Assembly (NCBI RefSeq): GCF_032854445.1
Contig: NC_088300.1
Span: 59,122,984-59,186,983, forward strand
Reading direction: 5' to 3'
DNA length: 64,000 nucleotides
Source of the DNA: Liolophura sinensis
Lineage: Eukaryota; Mollusca; Polyplacophora; Chitonida; Chitonidae
Under the pieces are notes generated by a model. The model was not told the DNA's origin and did no database searches. It saw nothing but the letters and a program-made list of their open reading frames with translations. The stretch's first letter is position 1. Each line of letters opens with the position of its first letter. The position numbers and the translations under genes are program-made. Shown in pieces: positions 14,071 to 26,500 of this stretch.

Positions 14071-14476
14071 CCGAACGATGTTTTCAGTAGCATGATGCAT
14101 GGTCTAAGCTGCTTGGTGTTTTAACCGCACGATGTTCTCAACTTCAAAGTGTTCTCAATACGTTGCATGCTGTTTATCTGCGCGATGCTCTAAGCTTTAG
14201 GGTGTTCTTTTATGTAGCGGGTATAAACTTCACATTTAACTAGCTACCTTATGTGACAACATTCGAATTAGAGGTAGCATGTGGATGCCACTCACACAAA
14301 ATCAATCAGCTGTGAAAAGTAATTTGTTGATGTTGTTTTCAGTGGCAAAAATGGTCCTTGGCAACATAAAAGTAAGCTTTGTTTCACTTTATTCGCATTT
14401 GTACATTAAGGTACATTTGTACATTTTGGACACCTAAGCTCTACGTACATAAAGGGAAATACATGACAGTATAGGG

Positions 14477-14600
14477 CCCGTTTCACAAAGCCCACGTATA
14501 CGTACGCGTATCTTCCATTGTAACAACGTCGTAGGTATTACGTCGCCCTTGTTGCTTGAAATGTAACAGGAAATTATATAGGTCTCTTTGTGTCAAGATC
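14477..14600. repeat. probable fold-back element
   Basis: The left end gggcccgtttcacaaagccc has the same cacaaag core as other fold-back elements in the window. The right end, inverted, reads cttgacacaaagagacct. The inverted match is short and imperfect, so the call is tentative. Confidence 0.35.
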
Positions 14601-16271
14601 ATCTGTAGATGGCCACTTACAAGTCATTGGAATACGGTATATGCTCAAAAGTTCTTTCACTTGCTTACTTGTCCTCATTATGGGCTTTAAGCGACATTAC
14701 ATGTGTGCTGTGGTAAATTTGAATAATTTCACTCCCGTTACCTCTATCGATAAACTTGACCGCCGTCAAATAAGTTAAAAACTGCTGGGAATGGCGTTTA
14801 GCATCTATCAGATAAATAAATTCAAAACTAACTTCTTGCAAAATGGATGAAAAACCAATCGTATTGTTTTTGATTTACACACTAATCAAGGGTGCTGATT
14901 TGTTGAAATCAGAGTTTCTAATCACAATATTTTGTTAATCGTGTAACAGTTGCTTTGTTCCACCGCGGTACATGTTTTATGACCTCTGTTATGTATGCCT
15001 TAAGCAGTGTATTTTGTGCGAAGTGAGTGTATGTTTATATGGAAGGTTTCAGGCAAAATATGTTATTACGTACTGACCTGTTTGTGCTACTCTCAGAAAA
15101 TACCAGTAAAGGCAGTATGACGATAGCTATGGCTTTTCAGTATTTCTACATTTTGTGATTACAGAAAAACGACGACATGTATTACTATGTGTTTCAAATG
15201 CTTGAAAATATCCAGAACTATAGGTTCACTATCTTGTCCCCATTATAAAAAAAGGCTACTTTCCAGCTGTGCAAGATCTCAGAATATAAAATCCAAGTAT
15301 GCATAATATATTACTCAGCTAGAGTCCTTTCCATGAGTATAAATTAAACGTTGTGTCGACTATAGTTTCTCGTCGTGGGCCTGTACAGAAACAACTTGAG
15401 ACTTAAGTCATAAATTGCATGTGCTTAAAAAGCCAAACTCATAGCAGGAGAACCTCGGATTGTAATCGGTACATTGTTCTGCAGGTAAAGAATCCTAAAT
15501 TTTAAACTTCCTTTTAATTGTAGCTTTGTCTGAAACTTTAACAAAAGTTTTAAGATGTTTGATAAGTAATCAGTCAGGAGCTAAGAGCAAGGGCTGGACC
15601 AGAAGTAAGCCTTAATCATAGAGGCTTTGCAGACTTTGGCGAAATTATGTGAAATTTTATAGCTGTATAATATCGATTAGTCAATGTGGCATAAAGACGC
15701 ATAGGTTTAACACCTTTACGTACTCAGCCACTTATGGTGTTTCACGTCTTCATAGTTATTGCATTTCCAAGAATCTGTTCACAGTGAGACGGACAGACCT
15801 GAGCAAAACCCACACGATCAGAAAAGAGTTCACAGATTTGACAGATGTTTTCTAAATTTCTTTACCTATCTTTTAAGAAGACTGTCAGCTCGGTGGAATG
15901 TGGAAAATTTCATGGATCACATCTTAATGTAGTCTTAGTGAACTTATGATGCTTATAACCGAGACCATCCAAAAAACCAATAACCGTAAAGGGAAACGGA
16001 GTACAATTGTGCAAAGACATATAGTCGCTATCACATAAGTGCTAGAGTTAGTCAGGCGATATTTTTAGGGTTAAATATAAAGTAAACGGCAGTCTCTATT
16101 TACAACTATAGGCGTATCTTTTCTTTGTGTAACCCTGGGCTTTGACTGGCCAGTGACCCAGGTATACAAAAGAACTATAGATAGAAAATGCATTGAAACT
16201 GTGAACAGATTTATGAATACAAGTCCCCAGTCATTGGTTTAAGCCCCGGACACTCCCACGACGTTCAATGG

Positions 16272-16279
16272 TATATAAA
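16272..16279 (+). promoter_or_regulatory. TATA box of the secreted-protein gene
   Basis: The sequence tatataaa lies about 30 bases before a presumed start site near 16303 and 310 bases before the first ATG. The leader from there to 16381 ends in ccag followed by gtaggt, a good splice donor. The matching acceptor tttcag ends at 16581, so the first exon is non-coding. Confidence 0.65.
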
Positions 16280-16582
16280 GGTGTTCAGTCCCAGGAGAGC
16301 GAGCGTTCAACGCCAGCCATCGGGGAATAACTTTGTTATACGGAGAAACAACTTTCTCATACTGGAAAAAAATATCTCCAGGTAGGTAATCTTCAGACAT
16401 ATTTTACTGTAATGGAAGACCGTATATTTAAGCCATATATTTGTGCAGGCCTACCAAGTAAAGTTAAACGCCTTGTCCAGTGTTACACGACAGCGTTGTG
16501 AGATATATAAAAGATGTAGATACAAAGTACAAATCTAATGAACCCTTCTCTGCAATAATTTCTGATACATTATAATTTCAGG

Positions 16583-19500
16583 ATGATGTACCTAGGATTT
16601 TTCCTCTGTTTGATAGCAGGAGCTTACGCTCAAAGATATGTTTTACCTGCGGCCGGAATCGCCAAAATTGACGCATGCCGAGGTGAGAATAGCATTCCCC
16701 CTTCTTTTCTTTCTTCAGATTACCACGAACATAGACAAAAGTCTGTAGCCGTGACAGAAGCGTAATTTTCTTAAGTCATATAGGTTACGCCAACCTAGTA
16801 AAGCCTGACTGCACACAAGTCAGAGTGTTAATCGCAGCGCTCATTTTCGCAAATCGGTGAGATAGTATCAACCAACTTGTAAAAGTAGTTTCGGAAGAGC
16901 ATATCTATATACATTTATCTAGCCGTTCAATGTTGTACTTACAAGAACAAGGTGTTTAATATTTATTTGATATACAAGACACTGAAACGGTCAAGAAGGT
17001 CAATAATACAACCATTTATCGCGTAAGGCAGTTTGATGGAGATACGTGTCATTCTTTGCATCTATATGTGTGATATACCGCGCTCTCATTATGCGTTAAC
17101 GTTTGCATTAAAACAAGAACTAATTTTACCTTTTCTCCTTTATAGGTTATGACTTTGTTACAAACGCTGCTTTACCAAATGGAACAACATTTATCGACCG
17201 TGCCTTCTATATCTGGGGCGGGAGAAGAATGCCATGTGCCCCAGGAACGTTGTTTTCCTTGAAGCGTACCTCTTGTGTCTGTGACGAACGTGACGGATCT
17301 GCAGTTATAAGTATAAACTATGTTTAACATATATGTCTATGTGCAATTAAGAAATAAAGATTTTTTTATCAAGCATTTGTTCTTCATTTTAGTACAGTGA
17401 ATTTGGATACCTGTGGAGCTTCGTTCTAAAATTTCACACTTTCCACATGTACTGTACTGATATGATGAACAAAGACTAGACAACGAATTTTTTTTTCTAT
17501 TCTCTTCAACTTTTACATATTTATTAGCCACAAAATAGCAGTAACTAGACATTAAAAAGGCATGATATAAGGTGCGATAAACTGTCGACGCCAACATGTG
17601 TTTTACTCTTGAGTGTGTACTTTAACACGGCTTTACTCTCCGATGTGTCCCCTCTAGTGACATCCATAATGTCTGCTTCTAGAAATGGTTTCGTTCTTCT
17701 TCTAAGTCATTAATAAACGAGCGAATACTCATTCGCCTGTCTTTAACCCACAGCGATCGCCGACAGATGTATTACAGTGACAGGCAATCTGCAGACAGAT
17801 CAACAGTTTTCGGTTAATCAGCGAAATGCACTATCTACTTACAATGCATGGGTCAACGGATACAATAACCCTGTGCCCACTGAGAACAGCTGCTTTGCCT
17901 CCAACCTTGATGCGTTCAGGTGTCTGCCCTTGATGCAAGGCTCAAGTCTCGGAAGATCACAACTGAGGCTGATCGTTGGTTTTAATATGCCAGCTGTGCA
18001 AGTCGGACGTCAGTACACTATTGTTAATAATGGCGGTTGCCTCAGTGGTGCCGGAGCTACAATTACACCAAGTTTTATAGTCAACTATGTTACTGGTAAT
18101 CCCGGGCAGCCTGGCGGTGTTCCCCACCAGATGGATGTTACCGTTCGGTTCTCACCCGCGAACATCGTCGGAGCTGCCGAATCCGTAGGTACCTACACCT
18201 GCCAAATTCCGGCTTCCATTACGTCGACCAATGGCCAGAATTTCGTTTGGGTAAGTCAGTCTTGTTTGATATATCCTGTCAAAACATTATATATTTTACC
18301 AGCTGTTGATTCTCCAAGTCCAGAAATTATGAGTGGGCCATATTCCATTAACAACAGACTTATACTGTCCTCGAAACTATGTAACGGTTTGGTTAATGAG
18401 TGACATTAAATACGTACAAGCGACACGATATATAAAATACTGAGCTATATGAAGTTTACTGTTTGGTTTTAATTCAAACAGGCTCTTGCAATTAATTGTA
18501 TTTAAAATGTATTGTCAGCAACCCGCGGATGGTCGTGGGTATGAACTGCCGAAGTGAACATTGAAAATGGACATCTTAGTGGGATATTTTATAAAGTCCA
18601 TTCCTTTGGACTTTGAGAACAAATGCTTTGAAACATGAGGAAAAGGTCGCATCGGTAAAATCTCGGCAGTTTGCATGCAGTTCTAAACAATTCACATAAT
18701 GAATGTCATATTGAAACTTGCGTGGTTTCTTTCCTCTGTTGCGCTCTTTTCGGCTTGCTGGGTCATTGTGATGGTGTAAAGGTTGAAAAGATCTTTAGCT
18801 TACTGTAATGGCCAGTAAAAGTTTGATACGTTGTGACATGAATGTACAGACCGTTTCCACTGACCCGTGACTGCGAGTGGAACGTCCTCTTAGATTAACG
18901 TAGTCACTGGTATGATCCGCGTCCTCTACATTGACGTAGTCATTGGTAGGATTCGTCATGAATAAATAATGAATCCTGAATCCAATCACATTACTTGCCA
19001 TCCAACGGGTGACCAGGAGACGGTCGCGGCTCAGCGAGCAAGAAGCCGCGAACCCAGCATGCACCAGACGGAGCTTCGCACTCCTGATTCTTGTAGACAT
19101 AAGGCCTGGTTGTAATATAACTCCTGCAGACAGGTTCTTGACTGTCTAAGGCCTATAGCTCTGACAGACAAGGCATGTACTGGACGGACGTTGGGCACGT
19201 GCATTGGCATAGAAAAGAACAGAATACTACCGACAGCTCTCCTCTCGATCTATGTTTAATCACGTTGTTGAACTGTAATCACTATGACAACAAATGTTAC
19301 AGACATATGTTGACACTTAAGTTACAATCACGACCAATTAACCATGTTGGATTTCTCGTCTGGTTAAGGAACTGTAGGTCATTGTGAATAAGGTATGGTT
19401 GAGGATCACTTAGCAACTGAATTACTTCTATTTTAAATTGATCCTTCTAAATATTAAAACATGTGAATGTTGAAGATAACATAAAAAGTTACACAAAACT

Positions 19501-20216
19501 ACGACATATGAGAGAACAAAGAAGTATGAAACTGATATCTGTATAAAATTAAAAAGAACACATTTCATACATACATCGTGATCAACAATCCAGATACAAT
19601 TTTCTTTAACAGAGCTGAAGAACATGACAACCTTTTTAGGAATAGTTTCTCCTTTAACGAGAAGTATACAATGGTTTTTTATAATAGAAAAGGGGCAATT
19701 TTATAGTACTTGCAGTTTTTGTGAAATATTTTGTTATGTTTTTACAGGATAGCAACGACAGCACGAACCAGTTCACTCTTACAGTGGACTTGACAGGAGG
19801 CGCCGCGTTTACCTTCAGTGTGAGCAACGGTGCCACTAGAGCATCAACAGGCATACCACTTGGAGGATTCTGTGGCAATGGGGTGTCTAATTTCCCCCAA
19901 GGCGTCGGAAGTAAGATACCTTCACGGTTTTTAAATGAGTTAAGCTTTTAGAAAGGCATTTTACTTTAAAATCTTTGGGAATACTAATGTCTAATTTATG
20001 CAGTTTTTTTTTTTTATTATTTTATACAGACACCATGCCACATATATCGTGTTACACAGTTTGATGCATGTAACGCCAAAGAATGCTCTGACACACCATT
20101 GGATAGCAAGTAACACCATCAGATACTGTGCCACACTATTAGATAGCATATGGCACCATTGAATGTGAATACAAAGGTAACATTGCAAAAGTACATGTAG
20201 ACATAAGGTACCACCG

Positions 20217-20293
<77 letters not shown>

Positions 20294-21699
20294 TGTCACA
20301 CTATTAATCCCGCCTCATCCTTATTCATTTACTGCAGCACAAGCACAGCTCATGCCATTAGACAACCTATACGAGCATACACTCTGACATAAGTGACTCT
20401 CAACTCATCCCATTTGACACAATGCTCTAATTTCCCTAATTATTAGGAAGGAACGGCACTGTCTATATTCAAAAGCAAAGAGATGGTAATGAAACTTAAG
20501 ATCAGTATTACGACTTTTCTGTTGACCAGACCAGCACAATTACATCTAGTTGTGATGTCAAAACAACATCTTTTACAAGGTAATGTGAGCAGTGTAGTCT
20601 CGGCACGTGAATAATTTAGACGCGAAACCTCAATCATTCATTCACAAATACTTTACTCTACGCTAAATTTCCGCCATTTGCCATTCTTAATTGTCTCTAT
20701 AATTCGCATAAAATGAGCACGGCCATGGGAATCTACACTCTAGCCCAAGTTTTATCTATTCAATGAGTAGCTCTACGGTGTCTTACACCGCTGTGAATTC
20801 TTGTGTCAGCAACAATCATGCAATCCGTCTTTTCTTGACCTTGTGGTATATCTGTGGCACTGTGGTCTCTTCAGTATCATTGTTATCGTAACAGGCTCTC
20901 ATTGGTTATCTCATTGGAGGGCGGTACACTTTTTTCTAGGAATCTCAATCCATGATCCACAAAAATAAAATGAAAAGAGTGGATGCATTCAGCTCCCCCT
21001 TAAAGCTGGGGATTAACTGAATTTTAGACTCTTCACATTTTTTAATTATTGCTTGTACAAATAATCACAAAACTAGCCGATTACAAAAAGGTTTAACGGA
21101 AATTTGTATATGCTTATTCAATGATGTTTTTGCAGGACGTGGGTTCGTTATTGCTTCCCGCGACTGCCCTCTCTGTTTCGGACAAGCCCCTGTGAATTCT
21201 TTCATGTGTATGAACGCTGTAAGTATTAGTAACCTGATTGTTTTAATTTTTGAGACATCTGTCTAACAAGAATACACAGTTTCTCTTTTCTTACAGTGTT
21301 AGTCCATATAATAAATAAAACATCAACAAAGAAAAATAAATCAGAAGATAAAGAGAGAAGTGTGATTTTGAGCTTTCAGCACCTGTCCTAAAACAAAAAA
21401 GATTTAAAGTATACCTTTCTTGGCTTTGTTTCCTAACAATATTTATTTTGTTCAATCTTCTCCATTTCGGTATTATTGATCGACCTATTGGTAAAAGTTA
21501 TTGCTGGAGGAAACAGGACAGGGCATGTGAAACCACTGTCATGCGCTGTGTTTATCTGATCAGCTTCCGGTCTTATTGCATGTCGTTACAAAACAATAGC
21601 CAGAGCTATACTCGTTCACATGATTTTGATTAAGAAGTGAAAGTTCTAAAGTTTATTTCTCTTTTGTTACAGGTTAACATAGTAAGAGACTGCACATAA
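16583..21699 (+). CDS. secreted cysteine-containing protein, possible shell-matrix type
   Basis: Spliced model of six coding exons: 16583-16682, 17146-17310, 17754-18250, 19748-19910, 21136-21218 and 21673-21699, giving 344 aa. Every junction is GT-AG and the phases (1,1,0,1,0) keep one open frame. A non-coding exon ends at 16381. Residues 1-16 (MMYLGFFLCLIAGAYA) form a signal peptide. Residues 57-80 carry a cysteine motif, PCAPGTLFSLKRTSCVCD, that resembles the cysteine region next to chitin-binding parts of Pif-like shell proteins. The rest (90-336) is rich in Thr, Val, Gly and Asn with scattered cysteines, suggesting a disulfide-bonded beta fold. No transmembrane segment follows the signal. 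The function is unknown; extracellular matrix or shell matrix is an inference from the signal and the cysteine motif. The donor after residue 89 (gtataa) is the weakest junction. Confidence 0.8.
18795..19100 (-). pseudogene. possible exon remnant with YVNV/YVNL motifs
   Basis: A 101-codon frame antisense to intron 3 of the secreted-protein gene includes NDYVNVEDADHTSDYVNL, two copies of a Tyr-Val-Asn motif of the kind bound by Grb2-type SH2 domains. The frame ends next to a donor-like gtaagc. The motifs come from a 42-base DNA duplication at about 18890-18955. No partner exons were found, so it may be a gene fragment or chance. Confidence 0.2.
20218..20290. repeat. (TA)n microsatellite, about 36 units
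   Basis: Uninterrupted alternating TA of roughly 72 bases in intron 4 of the secreted-protein gene. Such a tract is likely polymorphic in length and can be mis-assembled. Confidence 0.95.
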
Positions 21700-21943
21700 A
21701 ATAAATTCTGTCACGTCGGAGGATCGGTAGCTTGGACTTAGGAAAGGGATGGTTTCTACAGAGGCGGTAACATGGCTGCATCTACTCATTGTCCCATGTG
21801 GAGCAAACGCTCCAATTTGTTTCTTGCATGCAAAGTCCACTTATGCACTTCAACTTAATATATACTATAGCATGATATGACCTGGAGGAGATCATGCCAG
21901 TTGTACGTCTGTAATTCACTGTTTCTTCCTATATAAAGAAATC

Positions 21944-21949
21944 AATAAA
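21944..21949 (+). terminator. polyadenylation signal, secreted-protein gene
   Basis: AATAAA lies 245 bases after the stop codon, followed by further AT-rich sequence and a (GT)n tract at 21961-21980 that could act as the GU-rich downstream element. Another AATAAA overlaps 21700-21705, right after the stop, and seems too close to be the main signal. Confidence 0.45.
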
Positions 21950-21999
21950 ATAAATATAAATATGTGTGTGTGTGTGTGTACGTATACATTCACGCTGGC

Positions 22000-22917
22000 G
22001 TAAACGCATGATATGAATGTTCGTAATGCTTTACAAATATACAAATATACAAATCTCAGGAGGTGAATTTCGGCGTTAGTAAAGCTGTACAAAGTCAATG
22101 TTATTAATTCATCTATAATAGTACTGGAATGATTACCCATAATATGGTTGTAACTCCGGCTCAGGAGACTACAATGCAGCTAGATTTCCCAGAACCATTT
22201 TATATATGTACTCCGTTCTTCAACATTGTGTCCCCAGTATAATAAATCTCAAGATATCCAACCTAATTTGCTTTGCATCTCATTTTTTTTTTCACATTTC
22301 ATTTTTGGTGTATTCCATGTTTTCTCAACATTTTGGTCCTCTGCTCTGGCATTCGATGTTGCACTCAACAGCCCTCGCTATGTATAAGAAAGATCACAAC
22401 AGCGAGAGTAACACCAAAGTGGCAAATGATCACGCGTACAACCAGTAATATCCAGCCTCGTGTCAGTTTACCTCCATTAAGGTTTCAGGCTGATTCGTCG
22501 TGTAAATGATTAGATAATGGCAACGTACACACCCCCAAGCAGCATGACTTAAGCAGAATTAGATAAAAAATGCAGTGATGTTACTTAGAACTCATTAGGA
22601 GTTACTGGTTTAGAATTACTCTGCTTTGTACAACATTGTCAATTTCCGATGATGGTAGGTTAACATTTCTAGGGAGTTTGAAATTTTAAACTTTCACACT
22701 ACAAAATCCTTCGAAAATGTCGTAATCTAACACCATCTTATCTCAATTTACACTTTTAGGTGCTGTGTTCCGTACTATAAAGATGAAAAGTCTTGTAATC
22801 TAAATATGTGTTACAACAATGTTTACATGGCCTGACATTTTAAAATGTTGGTGCAACCTTAAATCTGTTGTATTTATTTTATTACATAAATATTTGATGG
22901 GCACAATAACTCGGGGT
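22000..22917. other. intergenic, no gene seen
   Basis: Downstream flank of the secreted-protein gene. Overlapping open frames at 22206-22509 have no recognisable motif. Nothing else was supported. Confidence 0.5.
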
Positions 22918-23104
22918 TCGTCTCAACAACTCATGCTGGCTGCCTCTCCGGCTGCATGTGCTTGGGAAGTTCTATCAACAACCTGCGGATGGTCGTGGTT
23001 TTCCGCCGGACCCTGTCCGGTTTCCTCCCACCATGATGCAGTCCGCCTTCGTATAAGTGAAATACTCTTGAGTACGGCGCAAAATACCAATCAAGTAAAT
23101 AAAT
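22918..23104 (+). repeat. SINE family A, 5'-truncated
   Basis: It begins inside the element at caactcatgctggctgcc and runs through ctgcggatggtcgtgg, gtataagtgaaatactcttg and the tail ccaatcaagtaaataaat. It matches the full-length copy 140 bases downstream and lacks the tRNA-like head. Confidence 0.85.
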
Positions 23105-23245
23105 TACATTATGGGTGTACTCAAGAATACTTCACCACTACTATGACCACACACAGGATAAATATGTTGTTCCATTTTAACGCTAAGAAAATGCTGACAG
23201 TTTAACATCTGCGCTTTAATTATCCTAATACCCTAATTTCCTCTA

Positions 23246-23513
23246 GGGGCCTCCGTGGCTCAGTTGGTTAGCGCGCTAGCGCAGCGTAATGACCCAGGAG
23301 TCTCTCACCAATGTGGTCGCGGTGACTTTCAAGTCCAGCTCATGCTGTCTTCCTCTCCGGTCGTAAGTGGGAAGGTCTTGCAGCAACCTGCGGATGGTCG
23401 TGTGTTTCCCCCGGGCTCTGCCCGGTTTCCACCCACCATAATGCTGACCGCCGTCGTATAAGTGAAATATTCTTGAGTACGGCGTAAAACACCAATCAAA
23501 TAAAGAAATAAAT
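23246..23513 (+). repeat. SINE family A, full length with target-site duplication
   Basis: The tRNA-like head has an A-box in tggctcagttggttagcgc and a B-box region in gtgactttcaagtccagc. The body includes ctgcggatggtcgtgtg and gtataagtgaaatattcttg, and the tail is ccaatcaaataaagaaataa. A direct repeat aatttcctc flanks it at 23235-23243 and 23514-23522, marking the insertion. This is the best reference copy of family A in the window. Confidence 0.93.
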
Positions 23514-23529
23514 AATTTCCTCCAGACAG

Positions 23530-26500
23530 ACATATACTGGTATAAAGCATAATTTTTATTTGAAATAAAGGGGAATGATTAAATCCAACGCATGTTGTAT
23601 AGTCGAACGTTGAAAAAAAACACCCACATTTTCACTTTCAATGACAATAATTGTAGACTTGAACTCACTTTCACAAAGCCTTTCATAATTTTCCTCATAT
23701 ATGAAGCCGTCTTATGGCGATATTATAGCCTGCAAACAAGAAAAAATACGAGAAATCTGATTTAGGAATTCTGTGAAAGTGGTTCTTGTATAATGCACAA
23801 ATGCTTACATGCGGTCAAGATAAGTAAAAAAAAAAAAAAAAAAAGTCAACTGCGCGTAGCAAAGTTTAACACTTATGAATGTAAGCTGTACGACAAAAAT
23901 GCACGTTAAAAGAGCAGCGGTCGATGTTACACGTGCGACAGCAGGAAGAAGAACGAGTGCCATTGATGTTGGTTTAGTCCATTTATTACCGTGACAGTCT
24001 ATGGTACAGATTAACACCTTGGCAATGGAAAGCACACAAATGGAGGGCACACAAAAGTATATTAGCCATTATTATTCCATATTGTAAGATTATACAGTGA
24101 ATGGGTATGCGAGTTATCTCCCTTTCCATGAACATCTATTACGGTAGGTCGCACAGTACAGCTATTATATAGCGAGGACCAACATATTTCGTTATATGCA
24201 TGAATGAACAGTTAACAGGAATGAAATCAAATAAAATGTATATATTGTGTTACGGTATTGAAAACAGCAACAGAAAACAGACTCAGTGACTCAATATTAC
24301 AATGTAAACAATGCTTTATATATATATATATAAAATGAGACGTACAGTTTTACAGACAGTTCAACAACAACAACAACATACACATCAGTATTACCGGTCT
24401 TTAAAAGTTTCCAGTTCACCTTTGCATCCCAAGGAATGTATTCCAGGAGATCCAACGTAAAGACCATGGGATAAACACACAATTCACAAATTGTCCTAGA
24501 CAGGTACTTCGCCAGGTTAGCGAACACGAACACAGTACACAGGTTACACAGAACTGGAACAGTCAAGCCTTTGAATGACGTCACACCCGCAGAGCACAAC
24601 ACAGGGTAAATACAGGCATGGAGGTATAATCCACTTTAGAACAGTCACCGCTCCCGCAGAAACTCACAAACGAGCCGTTCAGAGACGTAGAGTAATGTCA
24701 CCTTGTGGCAGAACGAACGTCCTTTGCAAAACTGAAAACTTCAGTTTAGAGTCCTTGACGACCTTGACGGTCAGGTGAGGTCAGTGTGTTAAACAAATTA
24801 CACAGTCAACACTGTATAATCATAATAAAGATCCGAACACCAATAAACGTGACTTCCGCAGAAATTCACATAAACCAGACATCAGTACTACTGTGGTACA
24901 CAAACGGTGCCGGCATAAAAAACTGTCCTCCCAAATGAAACTGGCATCACCAGCTCATATAAATATAATGGACTCGATACGAGAGCGTCGCACACTCTCC
25001 TGGCTCCCAGTGGATGCAGCAAAAATACCTCCACTCTGCACAGAAAACACGGCTTATATACGGGTCCAGGTGGATTCAACTATTCTTAGACACAGAATTA
25101 ACAGCCAATGAACATCCAGTTAAATAAACAGAGCATTGAACAAGGTGCTTTCGGCCAGGTCCGCGCTGTACATATATAACAGGGGCCTGTTATGCTTTCA
25201 CAAAGGTCCGCAGACTAACAGTACATGAAGAGGTTAAATAGTCATACATAACAATTGTATTAACTCTGATTTAAATACAAAAGGTATTGTGTTACATACG
25301 TATTATACTTATTGGCGAGCATGGCATACATACATGTCCAACAAAGAAATGAATATTGAAAAATGAACAAATAATCCAGAATGAATGTAAGCTATACATG
25401 TCATGGTCTATACATCTGGACAACTAACTCACCCTTAACGGTGTCATGTGCAGTGTATAGATCAGCTCACATATACACAACTGCTCTGTCGATGATAACG
25501 CCTCTCACTGCTAATGATCAAACAAAACAACTTTATGTGGATTTCACATACCATTTAGAAAATTAAATCCACGATTAATACAACACTATATCAATTATGA
25601 CAATTACAGGGGTAACAGCAACACAAGTGATGTTACGCCAAAACTGAAACAGCACATTACGTATGCTTATAATTACAAGAATACAGTAAATCTTCGTCGG
25701 CAGTAAGATGCTTGTATTCGCTTTAAAGGAGAATAAAACTTTGAAACATGACACTATAGGCTGAAAAGAGCACATTTTTTCTGGTGGTGCCTGCTGCATG
25801 ATTTTGCGATTTTTCCTCGCCATACACATAAAGCCTGAAAACGGCAAAGCTGGCATAAATCGCTGAGTCCATCGCGTCCTCCATCTGTAACAGTCTGTAA
25901 TTTATGCTGGGGATGTGTTGCCTCTCAGCCATTGAGAGTCGTTAAAACTGCCGGCTTGTTCGTGTAAATTCGGAACCTACATCCAACATTCCAGTTTCCC
26001 GATCGTCAAGCGGAAAACGAACTGTACTGTTCATTACTTTCTGTGAAGAAGAGTTCTACCGGAAATGTACGAACTGCACTTCGGTGGTTTCCGAAGGCAA
26101 TTCTCCTCCTAACACAGAAGACTTCAGGACTAGTTCTTGGGCAAAATGGAGAGCCCACAGCGGATTTTGGCGCTGACTTTATTTATAATTAATCAACTTG
26201 AGGTACATAGTAGAATTTTTTTTATAGAATGCACACTCTTTTCAATGATGTTTGTTTGATATTTACATTTTTTTATCCTTTCAGTACATAACTGATCGTT
26301 ACAAGTCAAACAACAGTACTCTCCCTTGTACTTGATAAACTACGGACACACAGCAGTGAACCATTTATCATGAAATTTACCGATATGTGTTAGAACTATT
26401 ATGAATATTCACCGTCGTTTAAGAAAGTAACAAAGTAATGGCTTATGAGTATTACTCAAACATTCTATTCGTTAATGAACAGACTCCATGCTGTCTTCAC

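Noticed and set aside
20218-20290. Possible regulatory AT-rich element
   Set aside because: It is a plain TA microsatellite in an intron.
23246-23330. Possible tRNA gene
   Set aside because: The A- and B-boxes belong to the head of a SINE with body, tail and target duplication; the acceptor stem does not close as in a tRNA.
24297-24602. 101-codon minus-strand frame with hydrophobic stretches
   Set aside because: The Val run comes from a CAA microsatellite and the C-terminus from a TA tract; no family resemblance.
25575-25932. Overlapping minus-strand frames of 93 and 69 codons
   Set aside because: Composition is gene-like in part, but no splice partners, domain or promoter were seen.
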